DNA of 64,000 nt from Linyphia triangularis (GCA_963978545.1 OZ021724.1:28819933-28883932); one strand, 5' to 3'; shown: positions 13,701 to 24,837, numbered from the stretch's first letter. The notes: a model not told the origin generated them from the sequence alone. Translations and numbers: made by a program.

Positions 13701-16694
13701 ATTTACCATTAAACATTTGACTCTGATACTTACATAAAATTTAAGCCTGATGCACAATAAATTGTAATTAGGCTAGGCCTTCTCATTGGAAATAAAATTC
13801 TTTCAGCATGTGTGATTTTATACATGCATGTTTTTATTGTAAGCTGTATTTTACTTCCCTATAAGTTGATGTCATCTTTCAGAGTTCATTTGTCAAGCAA
13901 AACGAAATTAGCCGCTGGAAAAAAGAGGAAAAATAAATTCTTAGGAATTTTTCTGCAGTTTCTAAGCCATTGAAACAAAACAATAATGTTATATTTATAT
14001 TGAATTAAATGTTTGATTTAATACTTCAAAATAAACGAATCGTTTACGGGGAAAAAAATATTTATAATTTTATTAAAAGTTTATTGTTTTAGTTATTTTT
14101 TGCACAATTTTGAAGTAAGATTTCTAAAATATTCAAAAATTTGATTGATATTATTTTAAAGGAAACATACATTCACTCGCAAAATGCGTGGTATATATCT
14201 AACATTTGAAATACAATACGTCATTTAAGGGGAAAAAATGAAGGAGGGAAAAATACACTATGGAAAAAGTTTCTGAAAAGCACTTAAAAACATTGTGTAT
14301 TATTTTACATTTCATTTACTTTTATCCAGTGTATTTTTAAAACTTAAAAGCGTTACCTTTAATTAATAAGACTTTCAATAAAAATCGTCAGTAAGTATGA
14401 GTACACACAAGTCAAGCGTGCATCTAAACGTTGGACGTGTAAGATCTGTACTTTTTCTAACAAAAAAAATAATAATACTTTCTCTTAAAAGAATTTGTTG
14501 ACCTGAATATTTTTTTGATATGGAAATCACAAGCTTGATCACGTCTGCCCTTTTTATTTGAAATACTCATTGTACAGCCTCTATTCTGCAGCAATATTTT
14601 CAAACAAAAAAAGAAAGTGAAAGCTTTAATGTATTACAATTGTTCTACGTAAATTTGCTTAATTGAACACAATGTTATTATAGAGTAATGTGATGACCCA
14701 TCCAGCACCAGTTACATTTTTAGATCTGAAGTCCTGCTATTGGCTTAAAAATGCTTGCAAGATATTTTTTATTAGTACTACAGATTCAAGAGATTCTTTA
14801 AAATATATATTTGGTAACTGATGTTAGAAGATAGTTGCAAAATTTGAGAGAATTAAACAATCTAAAATAAAAATATTTAATACAATTATGATTAACATCA
14901 CTAAATAAACTAAATAAGAAAGCATATATCAAGTGAATACACTTTACGATATTTTATTATAATAGTTGAATTTATTTTAAGTTAAAAAAATAAAAAGGAA
15001 ACAATATTTTTACAGTCGGAACTTTGCCTGCATTTTAATGACTCCTGTTATAGTTTTATATTAACTTATTTTACTTAAGAACAAAATATACCGTCTTATT
15101 GGAAGAAAGTAACATTGTTGAAGAGAACCCATAAGCTATGTGCAAAGCAGTTTGTAGTACAGTTAGCTTACTAAAAAGTGTTTTTTGAGAAATACATTAT
15201 ATTAAGATATTTTTAGAGCAGGGGTGTCTATAGTAGTTCAAATATCAGAGAAGTAATGGCTTCCAAAAGGTATTTTAAAGGAAAACTACTCGCATTTGTG
15301 ACTCGAATGGGGAAAAGACTTTCCAAGTGACCTAACGATTAACATGAAACTATTTGTTGCAATCGTCGTAGTGTCTACTCACATTGAAAACAGAAGCAAC
15401 AGAGAACCAAGTGTAGGGTGTATGTATATGCGTAGAATGTATCCGGTAAAATTCAAGTAATTATCGTGTAATACAAATATCTGTCAATATCATTCATCAT
15501 TTGATATGATCATGATTCCGTTTCTGAAAGCAGCTTGAGCAATAATTGAAGCAAAAAACTGCTAGCGTTTGAAGTGTATTTTTTGTATCATGGGGCCACA
15601 AGCCTGATATTGTAAATAAATATTACGAGTGCCGGCAGTTCTCTAATTGTTGAATTAGGACTGATAAAATTTTCTATGAAACTGAAAAAAAATAATAAAT
15701 TAAGCACGATTCCGTAAAAATGCCCATTGTAATAAAAAAAAAATCTTATTCTTTCGAAACATTTTATAATTACTTTCTAGAATTACTATCAGAAAAAAAC
15801 ATGGTTTTAACCATTTAGCTTTTAAAAATAATCCACTATTTATTAATTTACTAGTACTTTGAAGAAAAAAAAGAAGAAAAAAAAACCCTGAAGGTTTTAA
15901 ATTAATGCACAAAATAAAAAAAAATTCCAAAACTTATTTTGTGAAAAAATCGATCCTTGTAAACAGTAAAAGTGCTTAAAACAGAAGGAAATGAATAGCT
16001 ATTAACATTGAGAAGGGAAAAAATTGATGGATATGCTACAATAGCTATACTGATGGTAAAATGCCAAGACTGAGATTAGTTTTCGTTTTTTAGTGAAGTT
16101 TCAATATACTATTTCAGAATCAATAGAATTTGAATTATTAAAAAAACGCATCATACATAAATACATATTCCACTCACTGTATTCAAGAAGTTTTACAGAA
16201 CGAGAATAGTAGCTTGACAAGAGAGCCTTGTAAATACCACAAAAACAGATAGCAAATAAGCCATTGTTGGATAAGTGAGCTATTAATATCCTCTTGTTTT
16301 TTCGCGTTTCAAAATTCTGAGGGATGAAAATGCTATCGCAGCCAACTGATAACTTCATCAACCCGTTAGTGTGATTAGTTCAGAATGGTTTTGACATATT
16401 TTGTAATCTGCAACCATTTTTTATGCCTTGATTTTATGGTACGGATTTAATCTACATAACACAGGCTTTTGTAGAGGCGGCATCTATTCAATGGCGTCAT
16501 TTAAATTTGTGTTAGGTCTCTGGAAAAATGGTAATCAAATTGGCCAACCAAAATTAAAATGCTTTTTTCTCACCTGTTTTCCTTCCCACAAATACTATTA
16601 TTGTTAATCGAGTCAATATCAGACTGTCAAGAAACAAAATTTAAAAGAAAATGGATAATTTTTATCATAATTGTCACTCAATCATTAGTATCAG
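10759..16694. other. AT-rich non-genic DNA
   Basis: No gene recognised. It includes a GC-richer patch at about 12115-12340, with an open frame of 62 codons on the minus strand that matches nothing I know, and a poly-T run at about 13592-13612. Everything else is AT-rich sequence without visible motifs. Confidence 0.6.
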
Positions 16695-16929
16695 CTAAAC
16701 TTCAACTTAACTTGACATCACTAGACGGTAGATCGTCACAGTGCTCATAGGCATTTAATCCATTTTGGCGGCGTGAAAGCATAATGTTCGCCAAACCACA
16801 ACCCTGTAGAGAACAAAAGGCTATAAGGTTTGGCGAGAATTATGTCTTCACTCCTCTAAAATGGAATAATTGCCTATGAGCACGGTGAAGATCTATCGTC
16901 TAGTGATGTCAAGTTAAATTGGAGTTTAG
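16695..16929. mobile_element. Fold-back element with 103-bp inverted arms
   Basis: The left arm (16695-16797) begins ctaaacttcaacttaacttg and ends ccaaacc. The right arm (16827-16929) is its imperfect reverse complement over the full 103 bases, including the shared segment cttgacatcactagac. Only 29 bases separate the arms. This is the form of a MITE or fold-back element with no coding part. The last residues of open frames on either strand look alike only because they cross the two arms. No target duplication could be fixed. Confidence 0.8.
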
Positions 16930-17567
16930 TATATAAGTGGGCCGTATGCATGCGATTGAATTCTAAACCGACGCTTACTTCATTGGCGTTTTCTATGGTT
17001 GTCAACTCGTCAACGTAAAGAACTGTAGACGAATTTCGGATAAGGGGGGAAATGATATAATACGCAAAGATATCAATTTGTAACTTACATGGCTTAAACT
17101 GTACAAATGTTACAGACACAAGTTCATGCCTAAAAATTTCGATGAGATTTGTAAGTAATAGTATCCTCAAAATATCGACCGAAGAGATAAAAAATTCTTA
17201 TAAGTTCAATTTTACATATAGCGGAATGGAGCACATGCTTGTCGATTAATTTTGTGATAACCATAGTCATTTCATTTTCAGCTACTTAGTGGAAATTTCA
17301 TTAACTATCGCAACTTACTCTTACTAAATGACTCGTACTTTCAGACTTCTAATTCATGTATTTTTTTTCTTATATTCTTTCACTTTTCCAGATTGAATAT
17401 TTAAAAAAAAAATAACCATTTATGGTATTCCTGTTTCCTACTCTGTCAAGCTCATTAAAAAAGTCTAACATGATCTATCAAATTGAAGCATGTGCAGAAG
17501 CATCTTTTTATTGACAGTTACTGGCCTAATCTAACTAATTCATTAGATTGTAAAATAGTAGATAAAA
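16930..17567. other. Non-genic DNA
   Basis: Nothing recognised between the fold-back element and the LTR retrotransposon. Confidence 0.5.
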
Positions 17568-17571
17568 TAAA
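17568..17571. repeat. Target site duplication, left (taaa)
   Basis: Matches taaa at 22619-22622, just after the 3' LTR. Confidence 0.75.
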
Positions 17572-17788
17572 TGTTATCCCCAGTGATGTAGAGGGCGCTG
17601 CTAATGTAATCCCCTAGCGGCGACTTCGTCGCCAGAGAGAGAGAGTATGATTGAAGGAGTGGAGGTGAACGGACGTGGAAGTAGCCTCTCCTAGTTTAGG
17701 TTTAAGAACCTATTTCTATCTTTTGCACGAATAAACCTGCTGTCCATTTAATTGGCCTCTTTCACTTTTACCCCTTCATCATACAACA
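17572..17788 (+). repeat. 5' LTR
   Basis: 217 bp, tgttatcccc...catacaaca. It contains a GC-rich hairpin ggcgac-ttc-gtcgcc (17619-17633), a GA run after it, and an AATAAA signal at 17730-17735. It is identical to the 3' LTR except at 17609. As the upstream LTR it should carry the promoter, though no clear TATA box was seen. Confidence 0.95.
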
Positions 17789-17800
17789 TGGGGGCTCGCC
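17789..17800 (+). other. Primer binding site, tRNA-Pro type
   Basis: tgggggctcgcc begins directly after the LTR's CA. The first ten bases equal the well-known tRNA-Pro primer binding site (TGGGGGCTCG), so proline tRNA is the likely primer. Confidence 0.7.
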
Positions 17801-17850
17801 GTGCTTTTTACCCGCGAGAATGCGATGGAAAAAATATTTAAAAAACTGCA

Positions 17851-18060
17851 CTTCCACGCATCCAGAGGTCAAACCAAAATCCTCTTCACGAAAAAAAAAA
17901 ACCTTTACTTCCACGCATACAGAGGTCAAACCAAAATCCTCTTCACGAAAAAAAAAAACCTTTACTTCTACGCATCCAGAGGTCAAACCAAAATCCTCTT
18001 CACGAAATAAAAACTGCACTTCTACGCATCCAGAGGGCAAACCAAAATCCTCTTCACGAA
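17851..18060 (+). repeat. Leader tandem repeat, four copies of 54-57 bp
   Basis: Copies begin at 17851, 17908, 17965 and 18019 with cttcYacgcatMcagagg and end with aaaatcctcttcacgaa. Spacing is 57, 57 and 54 bp. All copy lengths are multiples of 3, so the repeats stay open in more than one frame. One frame (17820-18146) gives a lysine- and serine-rich peptide with a 19-residue repeat (STHPEVKPKSSSR). I do not take this as a proven gene. Confidence 0.9.
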
Positions 18061-18141
18061 TTACCGCAGCAGTCAGCGACCACCAGTGGAATCTACAAAT
18101 AAAAGGAAAACTCATCAACCAGCGTCGTCATTATACAACTG

Positions 18142-18350
18142 CATAACACTCGCTTCGCCGAACAAGTCCCACTTCAGCCGTCAAGCAGAAGTTCAACGAA
18201 GCTAGCATCGTTATTCCACATAGCCAGCAAGAATACAGAATCCTGAGCCAACTCGAACCTGCAACCACAACACTGTCGCTTCGCCGAACAAGTCCCACTT
18301 CAGCCGTCAAGCAGAAGTTCAACGAAGTCAGCAAAGTTATTCCACATCGA
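18142..18350 (+). repeat. Leader direct repeat, period 126 bp
   Basis: tcgcttcgccgaacaagtcc starts at 18150 and again at 18276. More than 50 bases are shared almost exactly, and the copies end near ttattccacat. With the 57-bp array upstream, most of the leader before the coding frame is repeat DNA. Confidence 0.85.
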
Positions 18351-18478
18351 CCAACTACTACGAACCAGAAACCAGAAGCAACGAGTACTCTTCGAAAGAG
18401 CAACAACATAAAACGGATACAGCTCCAAAAGCGAAGTAAAATCAAGAAACGCAGGTAGGATCCATCTTATTATAAATT

Positions 18479-21400
18479 ATGTTTAGAAACATCAGAAAGC
18501 AAGATCTCGTATTTGTCGCCGCTGACTTAGATATCGTTGTACCGGATGGTGCCACAATTCTAAAATTAAGAAACTTAATTGAAAAAAGTGAAATTTTCGT
18601 TGAAGATCCAGATTTCGTTAAAGATTTCATAACAACAGTTGTAGAGGAAAGAAAAGCCCAAGAGGCTGATAGAAAAACCCAAGAGGAGGATAGAAAAACC
18701 CAAGAGGCTAATGAAAAGCAAAAAGAAATCGAAAAAATTAAGAATGAAAAGCAAAAAGAAATCGAAAAAATTAAGAATGAAATCGAAAAAATTAAGAATG
18801 AAAAGCAAAAAGAAATCGAAAAAATTAAACTTGCACAGTTAGATGCTAAAATAAAACTAGCTCATTTAAAGAACAAAATCCAAATTCCAGTAACTGCAGA
18901 ACCCTCTGATATTATTTGTGCTAACTCAATAACACCAACTAATGTAAGCGAAAGCATAAAAACACTAGACCCACTTCCGATTGGAAACCAATTCGAAATC
19001 CACACGGAAAAAAAATGCTATGTTGCTTTAAAAAAGGAGGAATATATCACTTTTCCTGCTGAAAGAAATAACGAAATTTTAAATACTTCACAAATCCTTC
19101 CGATTCCTGAAACGCTAAATGGCACGTGTCAAGGTCATACAAAGGATAACTCAACGGAAAAAATAAGTTCTTCGTTGATGGGGGCGGGGCTTAATGTCCC
19201 CATGAGAAAAGATGAACGATCATTGGAAGATCTCGATGAAGTGTGTGTTGTGACAGAAGACTTAGGAAAAAGCCAACCAGCAGAAGCACATGGTCCAGAA
19301 TGTAAACAAACTGAAACACGTGGAGCATGTAAACAAACAGAAGAGAATTTTTTTCTGTTTACAATTGGGGATAGCGTGAGTTTAAGCGAAGCGGATTTCT
19401 TGCACATTAACGACGATAATTTACGGAATACTGTTATGAATGTGGTCAAGATTTACAAACCAAAGAAAATGGAAAGTACAAATTTTCAAATGAAGCTTTT
19501 CCTACCAGTTGAAACTCCAATCTTCAAGCCAAAATACATCGATGGAATAATTTCCGAAAGTACTTCTGACTTTTGCTCACCAATAGTTTTGTGCAAAAAA
19601 CAAGATGGCTCAACACGCATGTGTATTGATTACAGACGTTTGAATAAAGTGGTAATCAAAGAACGATTTCCAATTCCTATTATAGACGACGTCTTCGACA
19701 GGCTACAAGGGGCTACCGTGTACACAAATTTAGATCTCAAAAATTCGTTTTACCAAGTAGACGTTGATCCTGCAAGCCGCAAGTATACGAGCTTTATTAC
19801 ACCAGATAATCAGTATCAATTTAATAAAGTCCCGTTTGGACTTTGCAACTCGCCGTCTGCTTTTCAAAGATTCATACAGATTGTTTTTCGAGAACTTTTA
19901 GAAACTAATACAATGATCTTGTACTTAGACGATTTGATCATCCCATCAATCAATGAGTTAGAGGGTGTCGAAAAACTCAAGCAAGTCTTCAAAGTAGCTT
20001 CCGACTATGGACTTGAGTTTAACTTTAAAAAATGCAATTTTCTACAAAGAAAAATCAACTTTCTCGGGCACATTTTAGAAAAAGGTACAATTCGTCCCTC
20101 GACAGCCAAAACAAACGCTGTTTTAGGTTTTCCACAGCCCAAAACAACAAAAGATGTTCAATCATTCTTGGGTCTAAGTGGATTTTTTAGGAAGTTTATA
20201 AGGGATTATGCTGCCATTGCAAGACCCTTAAGTGATCTTTTACGGAACAATACTCCTTTTTATTTTGGTACAGACCAAAAACAAGCTTTTCTAACACTGA
20301 AACAGGCACTGTCAACAGAGCCTGTGCTACACCTATATAAACAAGGCTCGCCTTTACAGTTACATTGTGATGCATCCTCAAAAGAATTTGGTGCTATTCT
20401 TCTTCAAGCAGACTCGGATAACATCTTCCATCCTATACATTATATGAGCAATAAGACATCACCACAAGAAGAGAAATATTCATCGTACGAATTAGAAGTT
20501 CTTGCCATAGTTCAAGCACTAAAGAAATTCAGACACTACCATGTTGGTACCAAGTTCAAAATTATTACAGACTGCCAAGCCTTCCAAAAGACCATGTCAA
20601 GGAAAGAAGTTCCACCAAAAATTGCCAGATGGGCAATGTTGTTAGAGGATTTTGACTACAAGATAGTACACAGACCAGGCAAGCAGATGACACATGTTGA
20701 TGCTCTCAGTCGTTACCCAGTCATGTCAATCCAAGTTGATGCAACAACCCAGAAAATCTGCGATGCTCAGTCAAAGGACGAATTCACACAAGGAATTAAA
20801 AATCTAATCGATCACTCTTCAACTACAGAATACAAATACAAGAACAACATTCTTTACAAACTGGTCAATGACCAAGAACTGTTAGTTATACCACAAGACA
20901 TGCAAAAACAAATAGTCCAAATAGAACATAATAAAGGCCATTTCGGGATCAATAAAACTGAAGCATTGGTGAAACAACAATTCTGGTTCCCGCATATAAG
21001 AAAAACCGTCGAAAGCGTAATATCCAACTGCATTCCATGCATACTTTCTTCACGTAAAGTTGGAAAACAAGAAGGATTTCTACACCCAATCCCAAAAGGC
21101 GACGTCCCGTTGGACACTTACCATGTCGATTTTCTCGGCCCACTTCCAAGCACAAATAAAAATTACAAATACATCTTTACCGTGGTATGTGCCTTTAGCA
21201 AATTCATATGGATATACCCTGTTAAATCAACGTCAACAAAAGATGCTTTGGATAAACTTCAACTCCAACAAATTACCTTCGGAAATCCTAAACGAATAAT
21301 ATCAGACCGCGGATCAGCCTTTACAGCAATAGAATTTAAGAAATACTGCGAAGATGAGGAAATTGAACATGTCACAATCACCACTGGTCAGCCTCGTGGA

Positions 21401-21940
21401 AATGGACAAGTAGAGAAGTTTCATGGAACACTTATCCCTGTCATCACAAAGTTATCCCTCGATGACCCCAATAAATGGTTTAAACATGTGCCAGCAGTCC
21501 AACGCGTAATCAACAGCACCGTTTCTTCAGCAACAAAGTACACACCTTTCGAGCTCTTAATAGGGATTAAAATGAAAAACAAGGAAGACCTTAACATCAA
21601 GAAAATCCTCGAAGAAGAACACATACATACCTTCGTCCAAAATAAACGACAAATGCGCGAACAAGCAAAAACCAATATACTACAGCTGCAAGAAAGAAGC
21701 AAGCACAACTATAATACTCGACGCAAGACAGCAAACAAGTACAAACTCCACGACAAAGTAGCCATCAAAAGAACGCAGTTTGGTACTGGTTTAAAACTGC
21801 GTCAAAAGTTTTTCGGCCCATACGAGGTGGTAAAGATTCGGCCAAATGACCGATATGATGTCCGTAAACTGGGGACAACTGAAGGACCACTTCTCACATC
21901 TACATCAGCTGATATGATGAAGTGCTGGGAAGATACTTAA
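18479..21940 (+). CDS. Pol-type polyprotein of the gypsy element: RT, RNase H, integrase
   Basis: 1153 codons without a stop. Residues 1-50 look like the small N-terminal domain common in arthropod gag-like proteins, and about 55-140 form a repetitive E/K/Q coiled coil. RT starts near residue 353. Its aspartates are D419 (in NLDLKN) and D484-D485 (YLDD). RNase H follows, with D631 in LHCDAS and a downstream YELEVLA. Integrase has a zinc finger H817-H821-C851-C854, then D884, D943 and E979 (D-D-35-E), and a GPY/F module at F1112-Y1115. I see no capsid, CCHC knuckle or D(T/S)G protease between residues 140 and 352, where they would be expected, and the RT N-terminus appears shortened. The frame looks intact, so the enzymes could be active, but the particle and protease may have to come from another copy. 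Confidence 0.93.
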   Translation: MFRNIRKQDLVFVAADLDIVVPDGATILKLRNLIEKSEIFVEDPDFVKDFITTVVEERKAQEADRKTQEEDRKTQEANEKQKEIEKIKNEKQKEIEKIKNEIEKIKNEKQKEIEKIKLAQLDAKIKLAHLKNKIQIPVTAEPSDIICANSITPTNVSESIKTLDPLPIGNQFEIHTEKKCYVALKKEEYITFPAERNNEILNTSQILPIPETLNGTCQGHTKDNSTEKISSSLMGAGLNVPMRKDERSLEDLDEVCVVTEDLGKSQPAEAHGPECKQTETRGACKQTEENFFLFTIGDSVSLSEADFLHINDDNLRNTVMNVVKIYKPKKMESTNFQMKLFLPVETPIFKPKYIDGIISESTSDFCSPIVLCKKQDGSTRMCIDYRRLNKVVIKERFPIPIIDDVFDRLQGATVYTNLDLKNSFYQVDVDPASRKYTSFITPDNQYQFNKVPFGLCNSPSAFQRFIQIVFRELLETNTMILYLDDLIIPSINELEGVEKLKQVFKVASDYGLEFNFKKCNFLQRKINFLGHILEKGTIRPSTAKTNAVLGFPQPKTTKDVQSFLGLSGFFRKFIRDYAAIARPLSDLLRNNTPFYFGTDQKQAFLTLKQALSTEPVLHLYKQGSPLQLHCDASSKEFGAILLQADSDNIFHPIHYMSNKTSPQEEKYSSYELEVLAIVQALKKFRHYHVGTKFKIITDCQAFQKTMSRKEVPPKIARWAMLLEDFDYKIVHRPGKQMTHVDALSRYPVMSIQVDATTQKICDAQSKDEFTQGIKNLIDHSSTTEYKYKNNILYKLVNDQELLVIPQDMQKQIVQIEHNKGHFGINKTEALVKQQFWFPHIRKTVESVISNCIPCILSSRKVGKQEGFLHPIPKGDVPLDTYHVDFLGPLPSTNKNYKYIFTVVCAFSKFIWIYPVKSTSTKDALDKLQLQQITFGNPKRIISDRGSAFTAIEFKKYCEDEEIEHVTITTGQPRGNGQVEKFHGTLIPVITKLSLDDPNKWFKHVPAVQRVINSTVSSATKYTPFELLIGIKMKNKEDLNIKKILEEEHIHTFVQNKRQMREQAKTNILQLQERSKHNYNTRRKTANKYKLHDKVAIKRTQFGTGLKLRQKFFGPYEVVKIRPNDRYDVRKLGTTEGPLLTSTSADMMKCWEDT

Positions 21941-21961
21941 GTTTCTTCAATTTTCTTCTAC

Positions 21962-22230
21962 AAGAACTTTTTACAGAAGAGACTTTTTTTTTCTTTTTAT
22001 GAACTTTTGAATGAAGAGACTTTTTTTTCTTTTTATGAACTTTTGGATGAAGAGACTTTTTTTTTCTTTTTATGAACTTTTGAAAGAAGAGACTTTTTTT
22101 CCATCATACAAACTTTTTAAAGAAGATACTTTTTTTTTTCTTTTTATGGACTTTTGAAAGAAGATTTTTTTTTTCTTTCACACAAACTTTTTAAAGAGAG
22201 ACTTTTTTTCCCTTTCTACAAACTTTTCAT
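21962..22230 (+). repeat. T-rich tandem repeats after the coding frame
   Basis: About seven imperfect copies of a unit of 35-40 bp, of the form gaagagac-(T)n-ctttttatgaacttttga, lie between the stop codon and the 3' LTR. Some copies carry acaaactttttaaag instead. Confidence 0.85.
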
Positions 22231-22385
22231 GGTGCAAGAACTTTTTCCACAGACTTTAAATTTTTAAGAACTACACATTGTGATCTTCAAGACATTAATG
22301 TTGTTTGAATTTTATTGTTGTGCTGTATTTTTCAATATCTTTATTTACATGTTTGGTATATGTCAATGAGTCGGTGGTCCTCCTC

Positions 22386-22401
22386 AATCAGGATGGCGGA
22401 G
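22386..22401 (+). other. Polypurine tract before the 3' LTR
   Basis: aatcaggatggcggag lies immediately before the TG of the 3' LTR. It is purine-rich, where plus-strand priming is expected, but it is interrupted by three pyrimidines. Confidence 0.6.
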
Positions 22402-22618
22402 TGTTATCCCCAGTGATGTAGAGGGCGCTGCTAATGTAGTCCCCTAGCGGCGACTTCGTCGCCAGAGAGAGAGAGTATGATTGAAGGAGTGGAGGTGAAC
22501 GGACGTGGAAGTAGCCTCTCCTAGTTTAGGTTTAAGAACCTATTTCTATCTTTTGCACGAATAAACCTGCTGTCCATTTAATTGGCCTCTTTCACTTTTA
22601 CCCCTTCATCATACAACA
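22402..22618 (+). repeat. 3' LTR
   Basis: 217 bp. Identical to 17572-17788 except g at 22439. Its AATAAA would serve transcript 3' end formation. Confidence 0.95.
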
Positions 22619-22622
22619 TAAA

Positions 22623-24118
22623 TGTGTAATCGAAGCACACGTGGCTAAAACATTTGCTTAGGTATTAAAATTTAACTTTTGAAAAACTAAAGAACTTTGA
22701 AAATTTAAAGATCATTGAAATGATGTGAATTAAAATTGGACACGTATATATTGAAGTGCTTTTAAACTCTCGAAGATTCCTTATATCTCCTTTTCATATG
22801 TTGTTTAAACACAGCTGTTTAACTGGTCTTACAAATATCATGCAATTCCAAATTTCAGGTAAAACTTAAATTCCGGAGGATGTGACTACGCTTCATCTAG
22901 GTCTACTGTTTCTAATTTGGGTGAACTTTCACAATAGGAATATGCAAATTAAAAATTTGCAAAATGCCATCGAATAAATTATATTTTATTTTCATCGGGA
23001 ACACTAAACAAAACGTAAGATTTTTAACTTTAACAATATTGTATAAATATTTTAACGAAGAGTTACACTGCTTCGAAATATCCTTGCCGTAAGATCACAC
23101 CACTAGGTTTTGAAATTAAAATAAAATTGAAAAAAAAAAAAATTGTACATTCCAAGGGGAAAAAAGCACATATGTCATTTGGAAACTATAGTTCAATGTT
23201 AGAATGTGTTTATATATTTTTTTAAGACTCTTGTTTATTTCCATTTCGTTTTTATAACTGAGTAATGAAATTGCGAGGGGATTTGTAGTCTAGTTATATT
23301 GGAGATTGGATAAAAAAAGTATTTGTTCATTTTACTGTTTAATCATTTATACGTTGTTCTCTCAACTCCTGGAAAACGTTTTAATCAGATATAAGACCTT
23401 GATTTTTTTAAAGATTTTTCCAATTCAATTCTGCATTTCCTTAACTGTTTTTGTATTTAATTTTGGATTTCTTTTCTTATTATTATTATTTTTCTAGCTT
23501 GGAAGGAATAAAATATTACTTGTTTGTATTTGTAAATAAGAATCAATAAGTGATATTTGGATATAAAAGCATAAATGTACTTTCATTTTTAATAAATACA
23601 TTTTAACTTAGTTTGCCGCATATTTTGCTGATAGAAGTGCTTTTGATATTTAAAATTAGATGCAAATACCAAGCACACGCGGTTTAGAGAATCGTCGCCT
23701 GTGTTAACGAATATAAAAATTGACAATGCATATAAAGGATTTATAATGCAAACTTAGTTTTCATAAGTTATTTTATTGCCATCTTATTTTAAACTTCAAA
23801 TATGGTTTGAAAACTGAATTGGAGAAAATACGGTGTTTGTTCCTGTCTTAACTAATGTGAACAGAAGTAATTTGATCGTATTGGCATTTCTGCTTTTGAC
23901 GTAAAATTACACTAAATTCTACAGTTGTTGGTTTAGTATTCTTTTATCGTTGATGAAACTTAGTATTAGGGTTAGATGTCAGTAAAATCCTTTTTTTTTT
24001 TTTATCGAGGTGTTATTTAATGTTTTTTTTTTTGTGAAATAATCGTTGAAAAATTAACCTGCATTCAAATATTCATGGCACTTAAAGAATTTATATGGGC
24101 GGGGAAGATTGTATGATT
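22623..24118. other. Non-genic DNA with an old dispersed repeat
   Basis: No gene recognised. The segment at about 23090-23520 is clearly related to about 40290-40705, inside the hAT-type element of the ceramidase gene. Shared blocks include the start (ttgaaattaaaataaa), ttggagattggat, aaaacgtttt and agatataagaccttgat, ending at cttggaagRaataaaatatta. Confidence 0.6.
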
Positions 24119-24181
24119 AGGTTGGTTGGTTTAAGTTTAACGGTGCAAGGGCAACACGAGGGCCATACTGTACTGCGCCAA
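24119..24181 (-). mobile_element. SINE 3'-end fragment, third family (C)
   Basis: On the minus strand it reads tggcgcagtacagtatggcc, ctcgtgttgcccttgcac, then a tail ending aaaccaaccaacc. The ccctcgtgttgc block resembles the family A body, but the rest differs. Only about 60 bases remain. Confidence 0.5.
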
Positions 24182-24453
24182 ATTGTATGATCGGATGAGT
24201 TTCACGGAGAGTCAATTCAAATGCTCAAGGGAATGATTGAAAATTAAGGATATAACCCGAAGTTTCTACCTTGATAGCGAGATAGAGACTGTCTTTTAAA
24301 TGGAAAGTTGTCTCACAGTTACAATGCTTAATGCAACTGGCTTCTACAATTTTTAATAGTAACGATATTTTTTTAACATTTCAGGTGACGAGAATACACC
24401 ATACCATAGTCAACCGATTTATATAGCTTATCCAAATCGTATTTCTCCCTTCT

Positions 24454-24625
24454 GATGGCTGTTTGGTTAGCTGTCTGACCTCGCATGACAAAGATGGCTG
24501 ATTCGAATCCTGGGTTGGGCGCCTATGTTCGTTGTGGTTCGGAATCCACCTAAGTTGTAGATCTGCCCTGATAAACCGTTATTGTGCATAAAGATGTCGT
24601 TCAGAGCACAAACTAACTAACCATG
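24454..24625 (+). mobile_element. tRNA-derived SINE, family B, copy 2
   Basis: tRNA-like head (gatggctgtttggttagctg, B box gattcgaatcctgg), body with gttcgttgtggttcggaatc and gccctgataaac, tail gagcacaaactaactaacca. Diverged from the other two family B copies. No target duplication was seen. Confidence 0.75.
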
Positions 24626-24837
24626 TTTCCCATATTTCAATCACAAAATGAGATTCATTACGATCTTGTTTAATCCAGTGGTTATGTAGGGTATTAATTT
24701 CAAGCGTACAAGCTAACCATACACTACTGCAATTTTTTGAAATTTGTGGATAAGCTGCCTATTTGATGGTTGTTAGGTTTGCGCTATGATGGTTTCGCAT
24801 GCTAAAAGTTGTGTTTAAAGTAAGTGTTAGGGTTTAT

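Larger units (their letters stand above)
17572..22618 (+). mobile_element. Ty3/gypsy-type LTR retrotransposon, recent insertion
   Basis: A complete 5047-bp element: 217-bp LTRs at both ends, a TG...CA terminal dinucleotide pair, a primer binding site directly after the 5' LTR, a purine-rich tract before the 3' LTR, and one intact pol-type frame. The target duplication taaa (17568-17571 and 22619-22622) is 4 bp, as in several gypsy elements. The LTRs differ at one position (a at 17609, g at 22439), so the insertion is recent. The order RT-RNase H-integrase places it in Ty3/gypsy rather than Ty1/copia. No recognisable capsid, zinc knuckle, protease or envelope is present. Confidence 0.95.

Noticed and set aside
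17768..18445. Minus-strand open frames across the LTR element leader
   Set aside because: They are antisense to the leader tandem repeats and repeat with the same period.
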